Part shown: positions 1 through 7,609 of the stretch, piece after piece | Layout of the letters: every line of letters starts with the position of its first letter | How positions within the stretch are numbered: the stretch's first letter is position 1 | Source of the DNA: TMED14 sp003444795 | GTDB lineage: Bacteria; Bacteroidota; Bacteroidia; Flavobacteriales; Schleiferiaceae | DNA length: 45,207 bases | Assembly (NCBI GenBank): GCA_963978445.1 | Contig: CAXBRT010000002.1 | Span: forward strand, 1-45,207 | Reading direction: 5' to 3' | Program-made: the position numbers and the translations under genes | The notes under the pieces: model-generated | Seen by the model: the letters and a program-made list of their open reading frames with translations, nothing else | The model's database searches: none | What the model was told of the DNA's origin: nothing

Positions 1-2
1 CT

Positions 3-914
3 CAAACAGGTACGCTCCGCATTGGCGACTACATCCTCGTAGGTCCCTACAGCGGTAAAGTGCGTGCTATGATGGACGAGCGTGGAAACAAACTCAAGGA
101 AGTAGGCCCCTCTATGCCTGTTTCGATTCTTGGTTTGGACGGCGCCCCTCAAGCGGGCGACAACTATGTCGTCATGGAGGACGAGCGCGAAGCAAAGAAC
201 ATTGCCACGCGTCGTCAGCAGTTGGCACGCGAGCAAAGTGTTCGCTCTCAGAAGAACCTCACATTGGAGGAGATCGGCCGTCGTTTGGCGGTGGGCGACT
301 TCCAGGAGCTCAACATCGTATTGAAAGGCGACGTGGACGGTTCAATCGAGGCTTTGTCAGACTCCTTACAGCGTTTGAGCACCGAAGAAATCCAAGTGAA
401 CATCATCCACAAAGCAGTGGGTGGCATTACCGATAGTGACGTCTTGTTGGCCACGGCTTCAAAGGCCATCATCGTAGGCTTCCAGGTTCGTCCTGCAGCT
501 TCCGCGCGCAAATTGGCCGAAAAAGAGGACATCGAAATCCGTCTTTACAGCATCATTTACGATGCAATCAACGACATCAAGGACGCGATGTCCGGCATGC
601 TTTCTCCGGACCTCAAGGAGGAGGTCACGTGTACGCTGGAGATTCGCGAAACGTTCAAGATTTCGAAAGTGGGCACCATTGCCGGCTGTATGGTCACCGA
701 TGGAACCATTACCCGAAGCAGCCGCGTCCGCATCATCCGCGATGGCGTGGTGGTATACACGGGCGAACTAGGCTCTCTGAAGCGCTTCAAAGATGACGTC
801 AAAGAAGTTAAGAAGGGCATGGATTGTGGTTTGAACGTCAAGAACTTCAACGATATCAAAGTGGGCGATGTGATCGAAGGTTTCCAAGAAATCGAGGTTC
901 AGCGCGAGATCTAG
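3..914 (+). CDS. infB: Translation initiation factor IF-2, C-terminal part (cut by window start)
   Basis: The reading frame is open from base 3 and ends at TAG 912-914, so only about the last 300 residues are present. The first codons read QTGTLRIGDYILVG, the start of the beta-barrel domain that follows the GTPase domain in IF-2. The rest fits the IF-2 C-terminal half: a linker helix rich in charged residues, a domain with LKGDVDGSIEAL and VGGITDSDV, and the final barrel with KVGTIAGCMVTDGTITR and GLNVKNFNDIKVGDVIE, which in IF-2 recognises formyl-Met-tRNA. IF-2 delivers initiator tRNA to the 30S subunit and promotes subunit joining. The GTPase motifs lie upstream of the window. Identity is secure from the domain sequence; the true start cannot be seen. 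Confidence 0.96.
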   Translation, partial: QTGTLRIGDYILVGPYSGKVRAMMDERGNKLKEVGPSMPVSILGLDGAPQAGDNYVVMEDEREAKNIATRRQQLAREQSVRSQKNLTLEEIGRRLAVGDFQELNIVLKGDVDGSIEALSDSLQRLSTEEIQVNIIHKAVGGITDSDVLLATASKAIIVGFQVRPAASARKLAEKEDIEIRLYSIIYDAINDIKDAMSGMLSPDLKEEVTCTLEIRETFKISKVGTIAGCMVTDGTITRSSRVRIIRDGVVVYTGELGSLKRFKDDVKEVKKGMDCGLNVKNFNDIKVGDVIEGFQEIEVQREI

Positions 915-930
915 AAAACGCAAGCGTTTT
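915..930 (+). terminator. Possible weak stem-loop terminator after infB
   Basis: Immediately after the infB stop codon, AAAACG and CGTTTT pair around a CAAG loop. The 3' arm ends in four T and is followed by ATTTA. The stem is short and A/T-rich, so it may be a weak terminator or chance. Confidence 0.35.
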
Positions 931-937
931 ATTTAGA

Positions 938-1038
938 AGGGGTGAAGGATTGAAGGGCGAATGCCTTTCGGTTCTTGGGCCCATTTCTTTTGGCGCTAGG
1001 GCTTCGCGCTGATGCCTTTCGCTTAAACCCTTTATTTC
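938..1038. repeat. Dispersed 8-base-period element, copy A (infB/ALDH convergent gap)
   Basis: Three in-phase octamers (AGGGGTGA, AGGATTGA, AGGGCGAA) run from 938 to 961, starting 23 bases after the infB stop. The other end (1023-1038, TTAAACCCTTTATTTC) is the reverse-complement type of tract and lies just beyond the stop of the convergent aldehyde dehydrogenase gene. The core holds a direct repeat ATGCCTTTCG (961-970 and 1012-1021) and GCTTCGCGC (1001-1009), whose complement GCGCGAAGC recurs in copy B. No coding frame is evident. It belongs to the same family as the elements near 18005, 25865, 27482 and 28293. Confidence 0.6.
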
Positions 1039-1055
1039 TTTGACTATTACCCCCC

Positions 1056-2456
1056 CTATAGCCAACGCGCCACCGCTGCAATGAGCTTGCGCTTCCAGTC
1101 AGTGTAGGGAGGGGCTAAAAGCATCGTGGGGGACCAACGTCCACGGCGGTAAACGCTGCGGGCATTGGTAAACTCGCGGAAACCCCAAAGGCCATGTGAT
1201 TTCCCAATCCCGGAGGTGTTCACCCCTCCAAAGGGTAGCGTGGGGTGCATGTAATGCAGGTAGAAGTCGTTGACAACGGTAGCCCCTGCCCGTGTTTCGG
1301 CGATCACCCCATTGCTCCACTCCGTGTCATGGCTCAATAGGTAAAGAACTAGCGGACGGGATTGGGAATTGATGCTCGCCAAGCCATCTACGGTTTCGAT
1401 GTAGGTTTTCACCGGCAGAATAGGCCCAAAGATCTCATGACAGACCAAATCCATGTGCTCGGGCACGTCCCAAATAATGGTCAAGGGATAGTAGCAGGTT
1501 TCGCGGTTGGGTGCATCTACTTGCCAGTACTGTGCGCCAGCTGCAACAGCTTCTTTGAACCATGAATCCAGGCGATCCCAATGCCGGGGATGGACAATTT
1601 TGCAGAAATCCGGATTGCTTTTTGGGGTGGCAGTGTAGTGCTTGATGACCCCTTGTTGGAAGCCTTGGATGAAGGCATCGCGCTGGTCTTTGCGGACGAT
1701 GGCATAGTCAGGAGCGATGCAGACTTGGCCTGCATTCAAACCTTTGGCCCAACCCACACGCTCACCTGCGGCCACGGGGCCAAATTTGGGGTGCACAAAT
1801 ACGGGCGACTTCCCGCCCAGCTCCAGGGTCACAGAGGTCAAATAACGCGCCGCTCCCGCCATGACTTGGCTGCCAATTTTAGGCGAACCAGTGAAAAATA
1901 TGTGGTTCCAAGGATGGTCTAAGATGCCAACGGCCACATCGACTCCTCCCAAGACGACATACACCTCGTCACTCGGGAAGACCTCGGCAATCAATGATGC
2001 AAGGAATTCCGCGGTAGCGGGGGAAAGTTCAGAGGGTTTGAGCGCCACGGAATTACCGGCCGCTACAGCGTACACGAGGGGTACCAAACACAGGTTGATG
2101 GGAAAGTTCCAAGGCGAAACGATGAGCACGGCCCCTTTGGATTCGTAGACCACTTCCGCCTTGCCGGGAATTAGGGTCAATGGGAGACCATGGCGCTCCG
2201 GACGCATCCATGCGCGCAACTGCCCCACCACATAGTCAATGCTGGACGTGACGGGGAGCAGTTCATTGAGATCCGTATCTGGTTCGGCGCGGTTGAGATC
2301 AGACTTGAGTGCAGCTAGAGCCTCTGAGCGCCGGGCTAAAAGGGCTTTTTTCAGGGCTTTGAGACGTGCTATGCGCTGGGAAGCAGTGCGACGGCCAACG
2401 GCAGGAGCGGAGGCCTCGAGTTGCTTGAAAATGTCGGTAAGGGTAGGGATATCCAT
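1056..2456 (-). CDS. Aldehyde dehydrogenase, class 3 / fatty-aldehyde type
   Basis: A 466-residue NAD(P)-dependent aldehyde dehydrogenase that would oxidise an aldehyde to the acid. Visible motifs are the cofactor/oxyanion segment SPWNFPINL (Asn117), LELGGKSPVF with the general base Glu212, and NAGQVCIAPDY with the nucleophile Cys246. The length of about 460 residues and the absence of a long N-terminal extension fit the class 3 group, which includes fatty-aldehyde dehydrogenases; the hydrophobic C-terminus (IAAVARWL) may favour membrane contact. It starts 42 bases after the stop of the ABC ATPase gene on the same strand, so it may be the last gene of the copper-type operon, although its chemistry gives no obvious link to copper. 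Substrate is unknown. Confidence 0.9.
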   Translation of the reverse strand: MDIPTLTDIFKQLEASAPAVGRRTASQRIARLKALKKALLARRSEALAALKSDLNRAEPDTDLNELLPVTSSIDYVVGQLRAWMRPERHGLPLTLIPGKAEVVYESKGAVLIVSPWNFPINLCLVPLVYAVAAGNSVALKPSELSPATAEFLASLIAEVFPSDEVYVVLGGVDVAVGILDHPWNHIFFTGSPKIGSQVMAGAARYLTSVTLELGGKSPVFVHPKFGPVAAGERVGWAKGLNAGQVCIAPDYAIVRKDQRDAFIQGFQQGVIKHYTATPKSNPDFCKIVHPRHWDRLDSWFKEAVAAGAQYWQVDAPNRETCYYPLTIIWDVPEHMDLVCHEIFGPILPVKTYIETVDGLASINSQSRPLVLYLLSHDTEWSNGVIAETRAGATVVNDFYLHYMHPTLPFGGVNTSGIGKSHGLWGFREFTNARSVYRRGRWSPTMLLAPPYTDWKRKLIAAVARWL

Positions 2457-2498
2457 AGTTTCTGCTAACCCAATTTACCGAAACAAGTTCAATAGATG

Positions 2499-3191
2499 TT
2501 AGCGGTTGGTGGTGTCGCTCTCAATTTGACCATCGCGCAGACGGATGATGCGGTGGGCATGTTGGGCAATGTCCTCTTCGTGTGTGACCACTATGAGGGT
2601 ATTTCCCGCTTTGTGGATGTCATCAAAAAGTTTCATGATTTCAACCGAAGTGGTGCTATCCAAGTTTCCGGTGGGCTCATCCGCCAAAATCATGGAGGGC
2701 TTGTTTACTAAGGCGCGAGCAATGGCGACCCTTTGACGCTGTCCCCCCGAAAGTTGGTTGGGCCGGTGGTCCATGCGGTCGTCGAGTCCCACTTGGGTCA
2801 ATACCTCTTCCGCACGCGCAGACCGAGATTCTTTTGAGGCTCCCGCGTAGACCATGGGTAAGGCCACATTTTGCAGCGCGGTTTGTCGGGGAATCAGGTT
2901 AAAGGTTTGGAAGACAAAGCCAATTTCCTTGTTTCGAACCGCCGCCAAATCATTGTCATCCATTCGGCTCACATCTCTACCGGCCAGGTGGTAGGTTCCA
3001 GCCGTGGGGGTGTCCAGGCAGCCCAGCAAATTCATCAGCGTGGATTTACCGCTTCCTGATGGGCCCATGAGCGCGACATATTCCCCTTGTTGGATGTCTA
3101 GGTCAATGCCTTTCAGGACATGAACGGTTTGGGCACCGAGTTGAAAATCTCGGATGATACCGCGAAGAGAAATGACACATTGTGATTGCAT
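2499..3191 (-). CDS. ABC transporter ATP-binding protein, MacB/LolD type
   Basis: A 230-residue ATPase subunit with all the expected motifs: Walker A GPSGSGKST, Q-loop VFQTFNLIP, signature LSGGQRQRVAIARAL, Walker B MILADEPTGNLDS and the switch histidine in VVTHEED. The segment after Walker A (LMNLLGCLDTPTAGTY) is typical of the MacB/LolD family, which powers lipoprotein release or periplasmic efflux together with FtsX-like permeases. No permease gene is next to it: the upstream neighbour, ending only 6 bases away, is a TonB receptor and the downstream neighbour is an aldehyde dehydrogenase. It may therefore serve a permease encoded elsewhere. The link to the copper genes rests only on strand and spacing. 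Confidence 0.92.
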   Translation of the reverse strand: MQSQCVISLRGIIRDFQLGAQTVHVLKGIDLDIQQGEYVALMGPSGSGKSTLMNLLGCLDTPTAGTYHLAGRDVSRMDDNDLAAVRNKEIGFVFQTFNLIPRQTALQNVALPMVYAGASKESRSARAEEVLTQVGLDDRMDHRPNQLSGGQRQRVAIARALVNKPSMILADEPTGNLDSTTSVEIMKLFDDIHKAGNTLIVVTHEEDIAQHAHRIIRLRDGQIESDTTNR

Positions 3192-3197
3192 GGAGAC

Positions 3198-5363
3198 TTA
3201 CAGCACAAGATTGGTGCCAAGGTAGACCATTCGGCCAAAAATGGGCCCCCAAATACGCGTTGCGTCGAACTGGGTTTGAAAGATGGGATGCGTTGGCAGA
3301 AGAGCAGCGCCTGTGACGGGATCAACCGCACCGTCAATGGGGTTTGCTTGCATCACATTGAGACCATTTTCCACGCCCAGATACACATCTCCCCCTGTCC
3401 ATGCTTTGCGAATTTGCCCACTTAACAAGTTGAATGCTGGGGCCATTTCAACAGCAGGATAGCCTGCCGGATCCATCCCTGGAACAGGCTGCTCTCCGTA
3501 GCGCTGAAGGGTGCCATCCACCGTCCAGCCGCCTTTGAATTCATAACTTCCGTGGGCCATCCAACGGTGCTTGGGAACGAAAGGAGTGGGCAAGGTGACG
3601 TTTTGCGCAATAACTCCAGTCTCATCACGGTATATGGTGCGCAAATCCTGGAAACGATAGGCCAAACGCATTTCCGTACGCTTGTTCAGTTGGTAGGTCA
3701 TTGCCGCACCCAAGGTATTGGAGCTCATGGGGGAAGTGGACCCGGTAAGCGAGCCAAATTGCGGATACATGTAGCGCTGCCCGGGAGTGTAGTAGTCTTG
3801 AACGACCGTTTGTCCAAACTGGGTAGAATGCGCATCCATTTGAAGAGATCCTGGCATGTAATTCCAGATGAAATTCCAAGAATAGCTCATACCGGCATTC
3901 AGTGCTATTTCACGAGAATCCGTTGTGCCTCCCCAAACCCATCCGGAGTAGATGGAGTTAGGGGCAAACCTCACCTGGCGGTTGCTAGCAAATCGGCCCC
4001 ATTCCTCCGTCAAGGGCAAGGCATTGCGGAATCCTCGGCCTGCTACAACGCGCAAAGTGTGTCCTTCAATGGGGGCCCAGCGCAGATGCATTCGCGGGGA
4101 GAATTGGTGGCTAGCAACTGAATTGTAGTCATAACGCGCCCCAAAGACCCCGGTAAATGAGGGGTTGGGATTCCAAGTCCATTCGGTGGAAAGCCCTACG
4201 TTTTGTTCGCCCCAATCGTACAACCCAGAAAGCGATGGAGCGGATAAAAGGATGGAATACAGGTCTCTAGAAAAGAGCAAAGCGGAGGTCTGAGCCCAGT
4301 TTCCCCATCCTTGCCTGAAAAGAAATTGGGCCATGAGGCCGTTCTGGATGCCCTGAAGATCCGTAGGCGAACTGGAAGGCTGATCCACTCCCATAAATCC
4401 GTTCATGGTATGGCTGTAGAGTTGTAGGATAGTTCCAACGGATTGATCGGGATGATCCGGATTCACCCAGCCCATTTTGGAGGTAAATGCGAGACGTCCT
4501 TGCTTCATTTTGGAGCGCCATAGATCGGTTGTCTCTATGCCCAAAGGGAAGGCGCCACTGCCTGCCCATTGCCCCCCTTCTTTCACATCTTCCAAGGCAT
4601 GAAAGGTGTAGAGCCCTTCCCAGCCATTTTGTCCAAAGTATCGGGCTCGGAGCATTCCATTGACCTGGTAGCCCAATGGGTTGTCCATGAAGCCGTCTCC
4701 ATTCACATCGGTGGCTTGTTGGCGCCCACTGAAATGCCCCAGGCTTGCCACCATCCAATGGTCATTAAGGCGGAGGCCATAGGCTTCATTGAATTCAAAG
4801 CGCCCGCCTTGATTGGCGTATCCATTGAGCAGCACATCACCCCGACCTTCAGATCCTGGTGATTCTGCAGCATCCACGAGATCTTCGGGCTTGAGAATTT
4901 CTACATTGATTTGGCCCGTCATACTTTCAGGGCCATTGTTGACCGCTCCGATTCCTTTAGTCAATTGAATACTCTGCACCCATGTCCCGGGGATAAAACT
5001 TAGGCCTGAATTGGCCAGTAATCCCCGAACGAGCGGGGTCATTTCCACTTGTATTTGCGCATACTTACCCGCCAAACCAAAAAGCTGGATCTGTTTCGTC
5101 CCCGTCACCGCGTCCGTGAACGAAACATCAATACTTGGATTGGTTTCAAAGCTTTCAGAAAGGTTGCAGCACGCGGCCTTTTTAAGCTCGGTGCGAGAAA
5201 TATTGAGGTTGAGCGTGACAGATTTACTGTCCACGGAAAGCCCTGCAGCTTCCTCTCGAACGACCACCTCTTCAATTTGCAAACTATTATACAAGGTGGT
5301 ATCCACCTGGCCAGCAACTTTACTGGCTGCCAGTCCCGCTAGAAGTAAGAAGGGGAGCTTCAT
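3198..5363 (-). CDS. TonB-dependent outer-membrane receptor, probable copper or metal-ligand uptake
   Basis: A 721-residue outer-membrane receptor: signal peptide (about residues 1-19), a short TonB-box-like segment (LQIEEVVV), a plug domain to about residue 165, and a beta-barrel ending in the aromatic-rich FGRMVYLGTNLVL. The plug carries a Cys-Cys pair (C65-C66) in ELKKAACCNLSESFETNPS, an arrangement I associate with a Bacteroidota receptor group often found beside HMA proteins. There is no N-terminal carboxypeptidase-like domain, unlike the second receptor in this window. Its ATG overlaps the stop of the upstream HMA gene (TAATG), implying translational coupling. Copper as cargo is inferred from the HMA, MbnP-like and MbnH-like neighbours, not from the receptor itself; a haem or other chelate cargo is possible. 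Confidence 0.9.
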   Translation of the reverse strand: MKLPFLLLAGLAASKVAGQVDTTLYNSLQIEEVVVREEAAGLSVDSKSVTLNLNISRTELKKAACCNLSESFETNPSIDVSFTDAVTGTKQIQLFGLAGKYAQIQVEMTPLVRGLLANSGLSFIPGTWVQSIQLTKGIGAVNNGPESMTGQINVEILKPEDLVDAAESPGSEGRGDVLLNGYANQGGRFEFNEAYGLRLNDHWMVASLGHFSGRQQATDVNGDGFMDNPLGYQVNGMLRARYFGQNGWEGLYTFHALEDVKEGGQWAGSGAFPLGIETTDLWRSKMKQGRLAFTSKMGWVNPDHPDQSVGTILQLYSHTMNGFMGVDQPSSSPTDLQGIQNGLMAQFLFRQGWGNWAQTSALLFSRDLYSILLSAPSLSGLYDWGEQNVGLSTEWTWNPNPSFTGVFGARYDYNSVASHQFSPRMHLRWAPIEGHTLRVVAGRGFRNALPLTEEWGRFASNRQVRFAPNSIYSGWVWGGTTDSREIALNAGMSYSWNFIWNYMPGSLQMDAHSTQFGQTVVQDYYTPGQRYMYPQFGSLTGSTSPMSSNTLGAAMTYQLNKRTEMRLAYRFQDLRTIYRDETGVIAQNVTLPTPFVPKHRWMAHGSYEFKGGWTVDGTLQRYGEQPVPGMDPAGYPAVEMAPAFNLLSGQIRKAWTGGDVYLGVENGLNVMQANPIDGAVDPVTGAALLPTHPIFQTQFDATRIWGPIFGRMVYLGTNLVL

Positions 5364-5719
5364 TAGCCTCCGTGATGGGCCGCATTCACCTCTTCATCAC
5401 GGTATTTGCAGCAGGCATGGACTTTGGCATAATCTTCGTCCTTGGCTTTCACTTTGGGGGTATCATGTCCCACGCCAGCAACGGCTTTGTACAAGTCCAT
5501 TTCAGATACTTTCTTGGGATTGTACACCACAAAAGTGGCATGGGTCTCTTGGTTCCAGTCAGCGGTCCAAACCCCGTCGAGGTCCAACAAGGCTTTTTCT
5601 ATGCGTTTCTCACACATACCACACACGCCATCCGTTTGGAAGGTGATTTCTACTTTTTTCTGACCAAATCCAAGGGTCGGAAGGGCCACCAAAAGCATAG
5701 CTGATAATAGATTTTTCAT
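5363..5719 (-). CDS. Secreted heavy-metal-associated (HMA) domain protein
   Basis: A 118-residue protein with a signal peptide (about residues 1-20, ending GFGQ) and one HMA fold. The metal-binding pair is C33-x-x-C36 in GVCGMCEKRIEKAL, the pattern of copper chaperones and of the N-terminal domains of copper ATPases. The C-terminus adds further potential ligands: H101, C103-C104 and H115-H116. Because of the signal peptide it should act in the periplasm, where it could receive copper from, or keep copper near, the TonB receptor encoded just downstream. The gene overlaps the upstream di-heme gene by 4 bases (ATGA) and the downstream receptor gene by 1 base. Copper is the likely metal by family and context; mercury or zinc binding cannot be excluded. 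Confidence 0.88.
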   Translation of the reverse strand: MKNLLSAMLLVALPTLGFGQKKVEITFQTDGVCGMCEKRIEKALLDLDGVWTADWNQETHATFVVYNPKKVSEMDLYKAVAGVGHDTPKVKAKDEDYAKVHACCKYRDEEVNAAHHGG

Positions 5720-6813
5720 TTGAAAGGATTTTGATAAAGGGTATCGGTTTCTACACGGGTATCAGTTAGGGTGTTCAAAAACGCTACGAGCGCCTGGCGC
5801 TGGGTCAAAGTTAAATTGAGTCCTTGGATACTGCCCGAATGGGTTTGAATAAATCCCACCATACTGGGATCTAGATTAGGGGAATTGGGCTCAACGCCGG
5901 AATTGTAGAATTCAATGACTTGTTCCAAAGTTTGGAAACGGCCATCGTGCATGTAGGGGGCGGTGTAAGCGATATTTCTCAGCGAGGGCACTTTGAATTT
6001 CCCATCGTCGGTTCCCAGACCCGTAACCCCGCCAAGCCCAAGATCGGTCAATGCACTGTCTAGCCCATTGTTCATGAATTTGTGGTTGGTGAACAAGGCT
6101 CCCCCATGGCAGTGGAAGCAATCTGCACCTGGATTGGGACTGTTGGGGTTGGACTCCCCATTGAAGAGCTGAAGACCAGCTTGCTCTTCGGTCGAAAGGC
6201 TTTCCGTGCCCGCAATAAACCGGTCAAATTTGCTGTCTCCGCCGCTCAAAATGGTGAGCATGAACTGCTCCATGGCAAGCCCCATGCGCTCTGGAGTCAC
6301 CTCGTCGTCTCCAAATGCTGCGGTGAAGGCGTCTTGGTATCGGGGTTGACGCTGGAGCTTTTCTACGACGTGCAGCACGTCCTCCTTCATTTCGATGGGG
6401 TTGGAAATGGGTTCGAGGCTTTGCTCACGGAGGCTAGGTGCGCGTCCATCCCAGAAAAAGGCATGGTGCCAGGCTAAATTGTGCAAGGGCATAGAATTCC
6501 GATCCCCCACCGATCCATCCACCCCCACGCTGTAGGTCATGCCGTGGTCCGTAAATCCAAATTCGGCATTGTGACAGGAGCCACAACTTTGAGTGCTATC
6601 TAAGGAAAGAATGGGATCAAAGAAGAGCTGACGACCGAGGAGAATTCCTTCAACGGTCAACGGATTGTCTTCGGGCAATGCTGGCTGGGGAAACCCCGTT
6701 GGAACGGGCAGGACATAGGGGGTAGTGACATGCGGTTTTTTGCCCCAGTTATCCCCGCATGAGACGACGATCGTGGCTAAAAACCCAAGAACTACCCACC
6801 GCATTGCATTCAC
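5716..6813 (-). CDS. Di-heme cytochrome c peroxidase family protein, MbnH/MauG-like
   Basis: A 365-residue secreted protein, probably a lipoprotein (VVSCG, Cys19), with two c-type heme sites: C77GSCH81 and C232FHCH236. Other family landmarks are LFFDPILS, HNLAWHHAFFWDGRAPSLREQ and the stretch before the second heme's distal side, TAPYMHDGRF (Tyr287, Met288). This is the bacterial cytochrome c peroxidase/MauG superfamily. The direct pairing with an MbnP-like gene (4-base ATGA overlap) points to the MbnH branch, whose characterised member oxidises a tryptophan of its MbnP partner to kynurenine in a copper-binding protein. Whether this copy acts as a tryptophan oxidase or as an ordinary peroxidase cannot be decided from sequence; the residue at the distal position of the second heme would be informative. 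Confidence 0.9.
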   Translation of the reverse strand: MNAMRWVVLGFLATIVVSCGDNWGKKPHVTTPYVLPVPTGFPQPALPEDNPLTVEGILLGRQLFFDPILSLDSTQSCGSCHNAEFGFTDHGMTYSVGVDGSVGDRNSMPLHNLAWHHAFFWDGRAPSLREQSLEPISNPIEMKEDVLHVVEKLQRQPRYQDAFTAAFGDDEVTPERMGLAMEQFMLTILSGGDSKFDRFIAGTESLSTEEQAGLQLFNGESNPNSPNPGADCFHCHGGALFTNHKFMNNGLDSALTDLGLGGVTGLGTDDGKFKVPSLRNIAYTAPYMHDGRFQTLEQVIEFYNSGVEPNSPNLDPSMVGFIQTHSGSIQGLNLTLTQRQALVAFLNTLTDTRVETDTLYQNPFK

Positions 6814-7562
6814 GGCGTTTGGTCTTCTAAAGAAGCAAAGCGGAAGCTCTTGCTTAAATTCTGGGAGAGTTTATGAGCCAAGCCGTTGTCAAAGGTGCTG
6901 TGGCTAAAATCTCCATCTTCGTTGGGGCTCAACCCATGAACTGCCTTAAAAAACCCTTCCAAATCTAGGTTCAAGGTCAAGGTTTTAAAATCGGTCAAAT
7001 CCAAAGGCGTCTCGACCACTACTTCCATGCGGTTTTCCATGAGGGCAATGTGATAGAGCCACGGGGTTTGATCCCCGTCTTTTTGGTAATAGCCTTCCAT
7101 GGCGGCAAAAATGTATCCACCTGTCCAACCCCAATGCAGGTTGTTCACTGCGGGGTTCAAGGGATGCGTGCCCCCCCATAGACTGGGGTCGCCGTGATTT
7201 ATCGTGCTATCTAAACCAATGGTGAATGCGAATCCCGAGTATTGACCGGGCGTAATGGAGGTAGGGAGGGTGAAGCTGTTGCGATTGGGCAAGCTTAGGT
7301 AGGCATATTCATTCCGAATATCTTGGCGAACCCCTTGTGCATCTAGCAGGGCAAATTCCGAGAGGATGAAGTCATTGCGCGTAAACTTCACCGTATCCGT
7401 CCCCATAGGATAGGACGCATCGTTGTAGGTCACTGGTGCATTTCCAGACCCAAAAACAGGCTGCACGACCACCTCCAAATTGACAATTTCGGGCTTTTTC
7501 TCGGGGTCACAGGCCGTCAAGAGGGTTCCTGCAGCCAAAAGGGCAAACGCAAATTTTTTCAA
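6810..7562 (-). CDS. MbnP-family copper-binding lipoprotein
   Basis: A 250-residue lipoprotein (lipobox LLTAC, Cys18). I recognise the MbnP family from the order of conserved blocks: the N-terminal beta strand LEVVVQPVFG, RNDFILSEFALLDAQG, FAFTIGLDSTINHGDPS, HPLNPAVNNLHWGWTGGY and LYHIAL. Candidate metal ligands or modified residues are H123, H133, H143, W129, W144, W146, W168 and H171. In the characterised methanotroph protein, copper binding depends on conversion of a conserved Trp to kynurenine by MbnH. The downstream overlapping gene encodes such a di-heme partner. The start codon appears to be TTG (minus strand, 7562-7560), giving a sensible signal peptide MKKFAFALLAAG; I see no better ATG. 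The gene heads the minus-strand operon and faces the Sco gene across 24 bases. Confidence 0.85.
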   Translation of the reverse strand: MKKFAFALLAAGTLLTACDPEKKPEIVNLEVVVQPVFGSGNAPVTYNDASYPMGTDTVKFTRNDFILSEFALLDAQGVRQDIRNEYAYLSLPNRNSFTLPTSITPGQYSGFAFTIGLDSTINHGDPSLWGGTHPLNPAVNNLHWGWTGGYIFAAMEGYYQKDGDQTPWLYHIALMENRMEVVVETPLDLTDFKTLTLNLDLEGFFKAVHGLSPNEDGDFSHSTFDNGLAHKLSQNLSKSFRFASLEDQTP

Positions 7563-7586
7563 TGCAACAGTGTTTAGTTCCTTTGT

Positions 7587-7609
7587 ATGGTACTCAAAAA
7601 TAGTACCAT
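7587..7609. promoter_or_regulatory. Perfect 8-bp dyad around a minus-strand -7 box, putative copper-locus operator
   Basis: ATGGTACT (7587-7594) and AGTACCAT (7602-7609) are exact inverted copies separated by CAAAAAT. On the minus strand the spacer plus one base reads TATTTTTG (7602 to 7595), a match to the Bacteroidota -7 consensus TAnnTTTG, placed about 33 bases before the MbnP-like start. A repressor or activator binding the dyad would cover the promoter. I see no TTG at the expected -33 position. The dyad overlaps the first annotated ATG of the Sco gene, which favours the internal Sco start at 7608. Confidence 0.55.
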
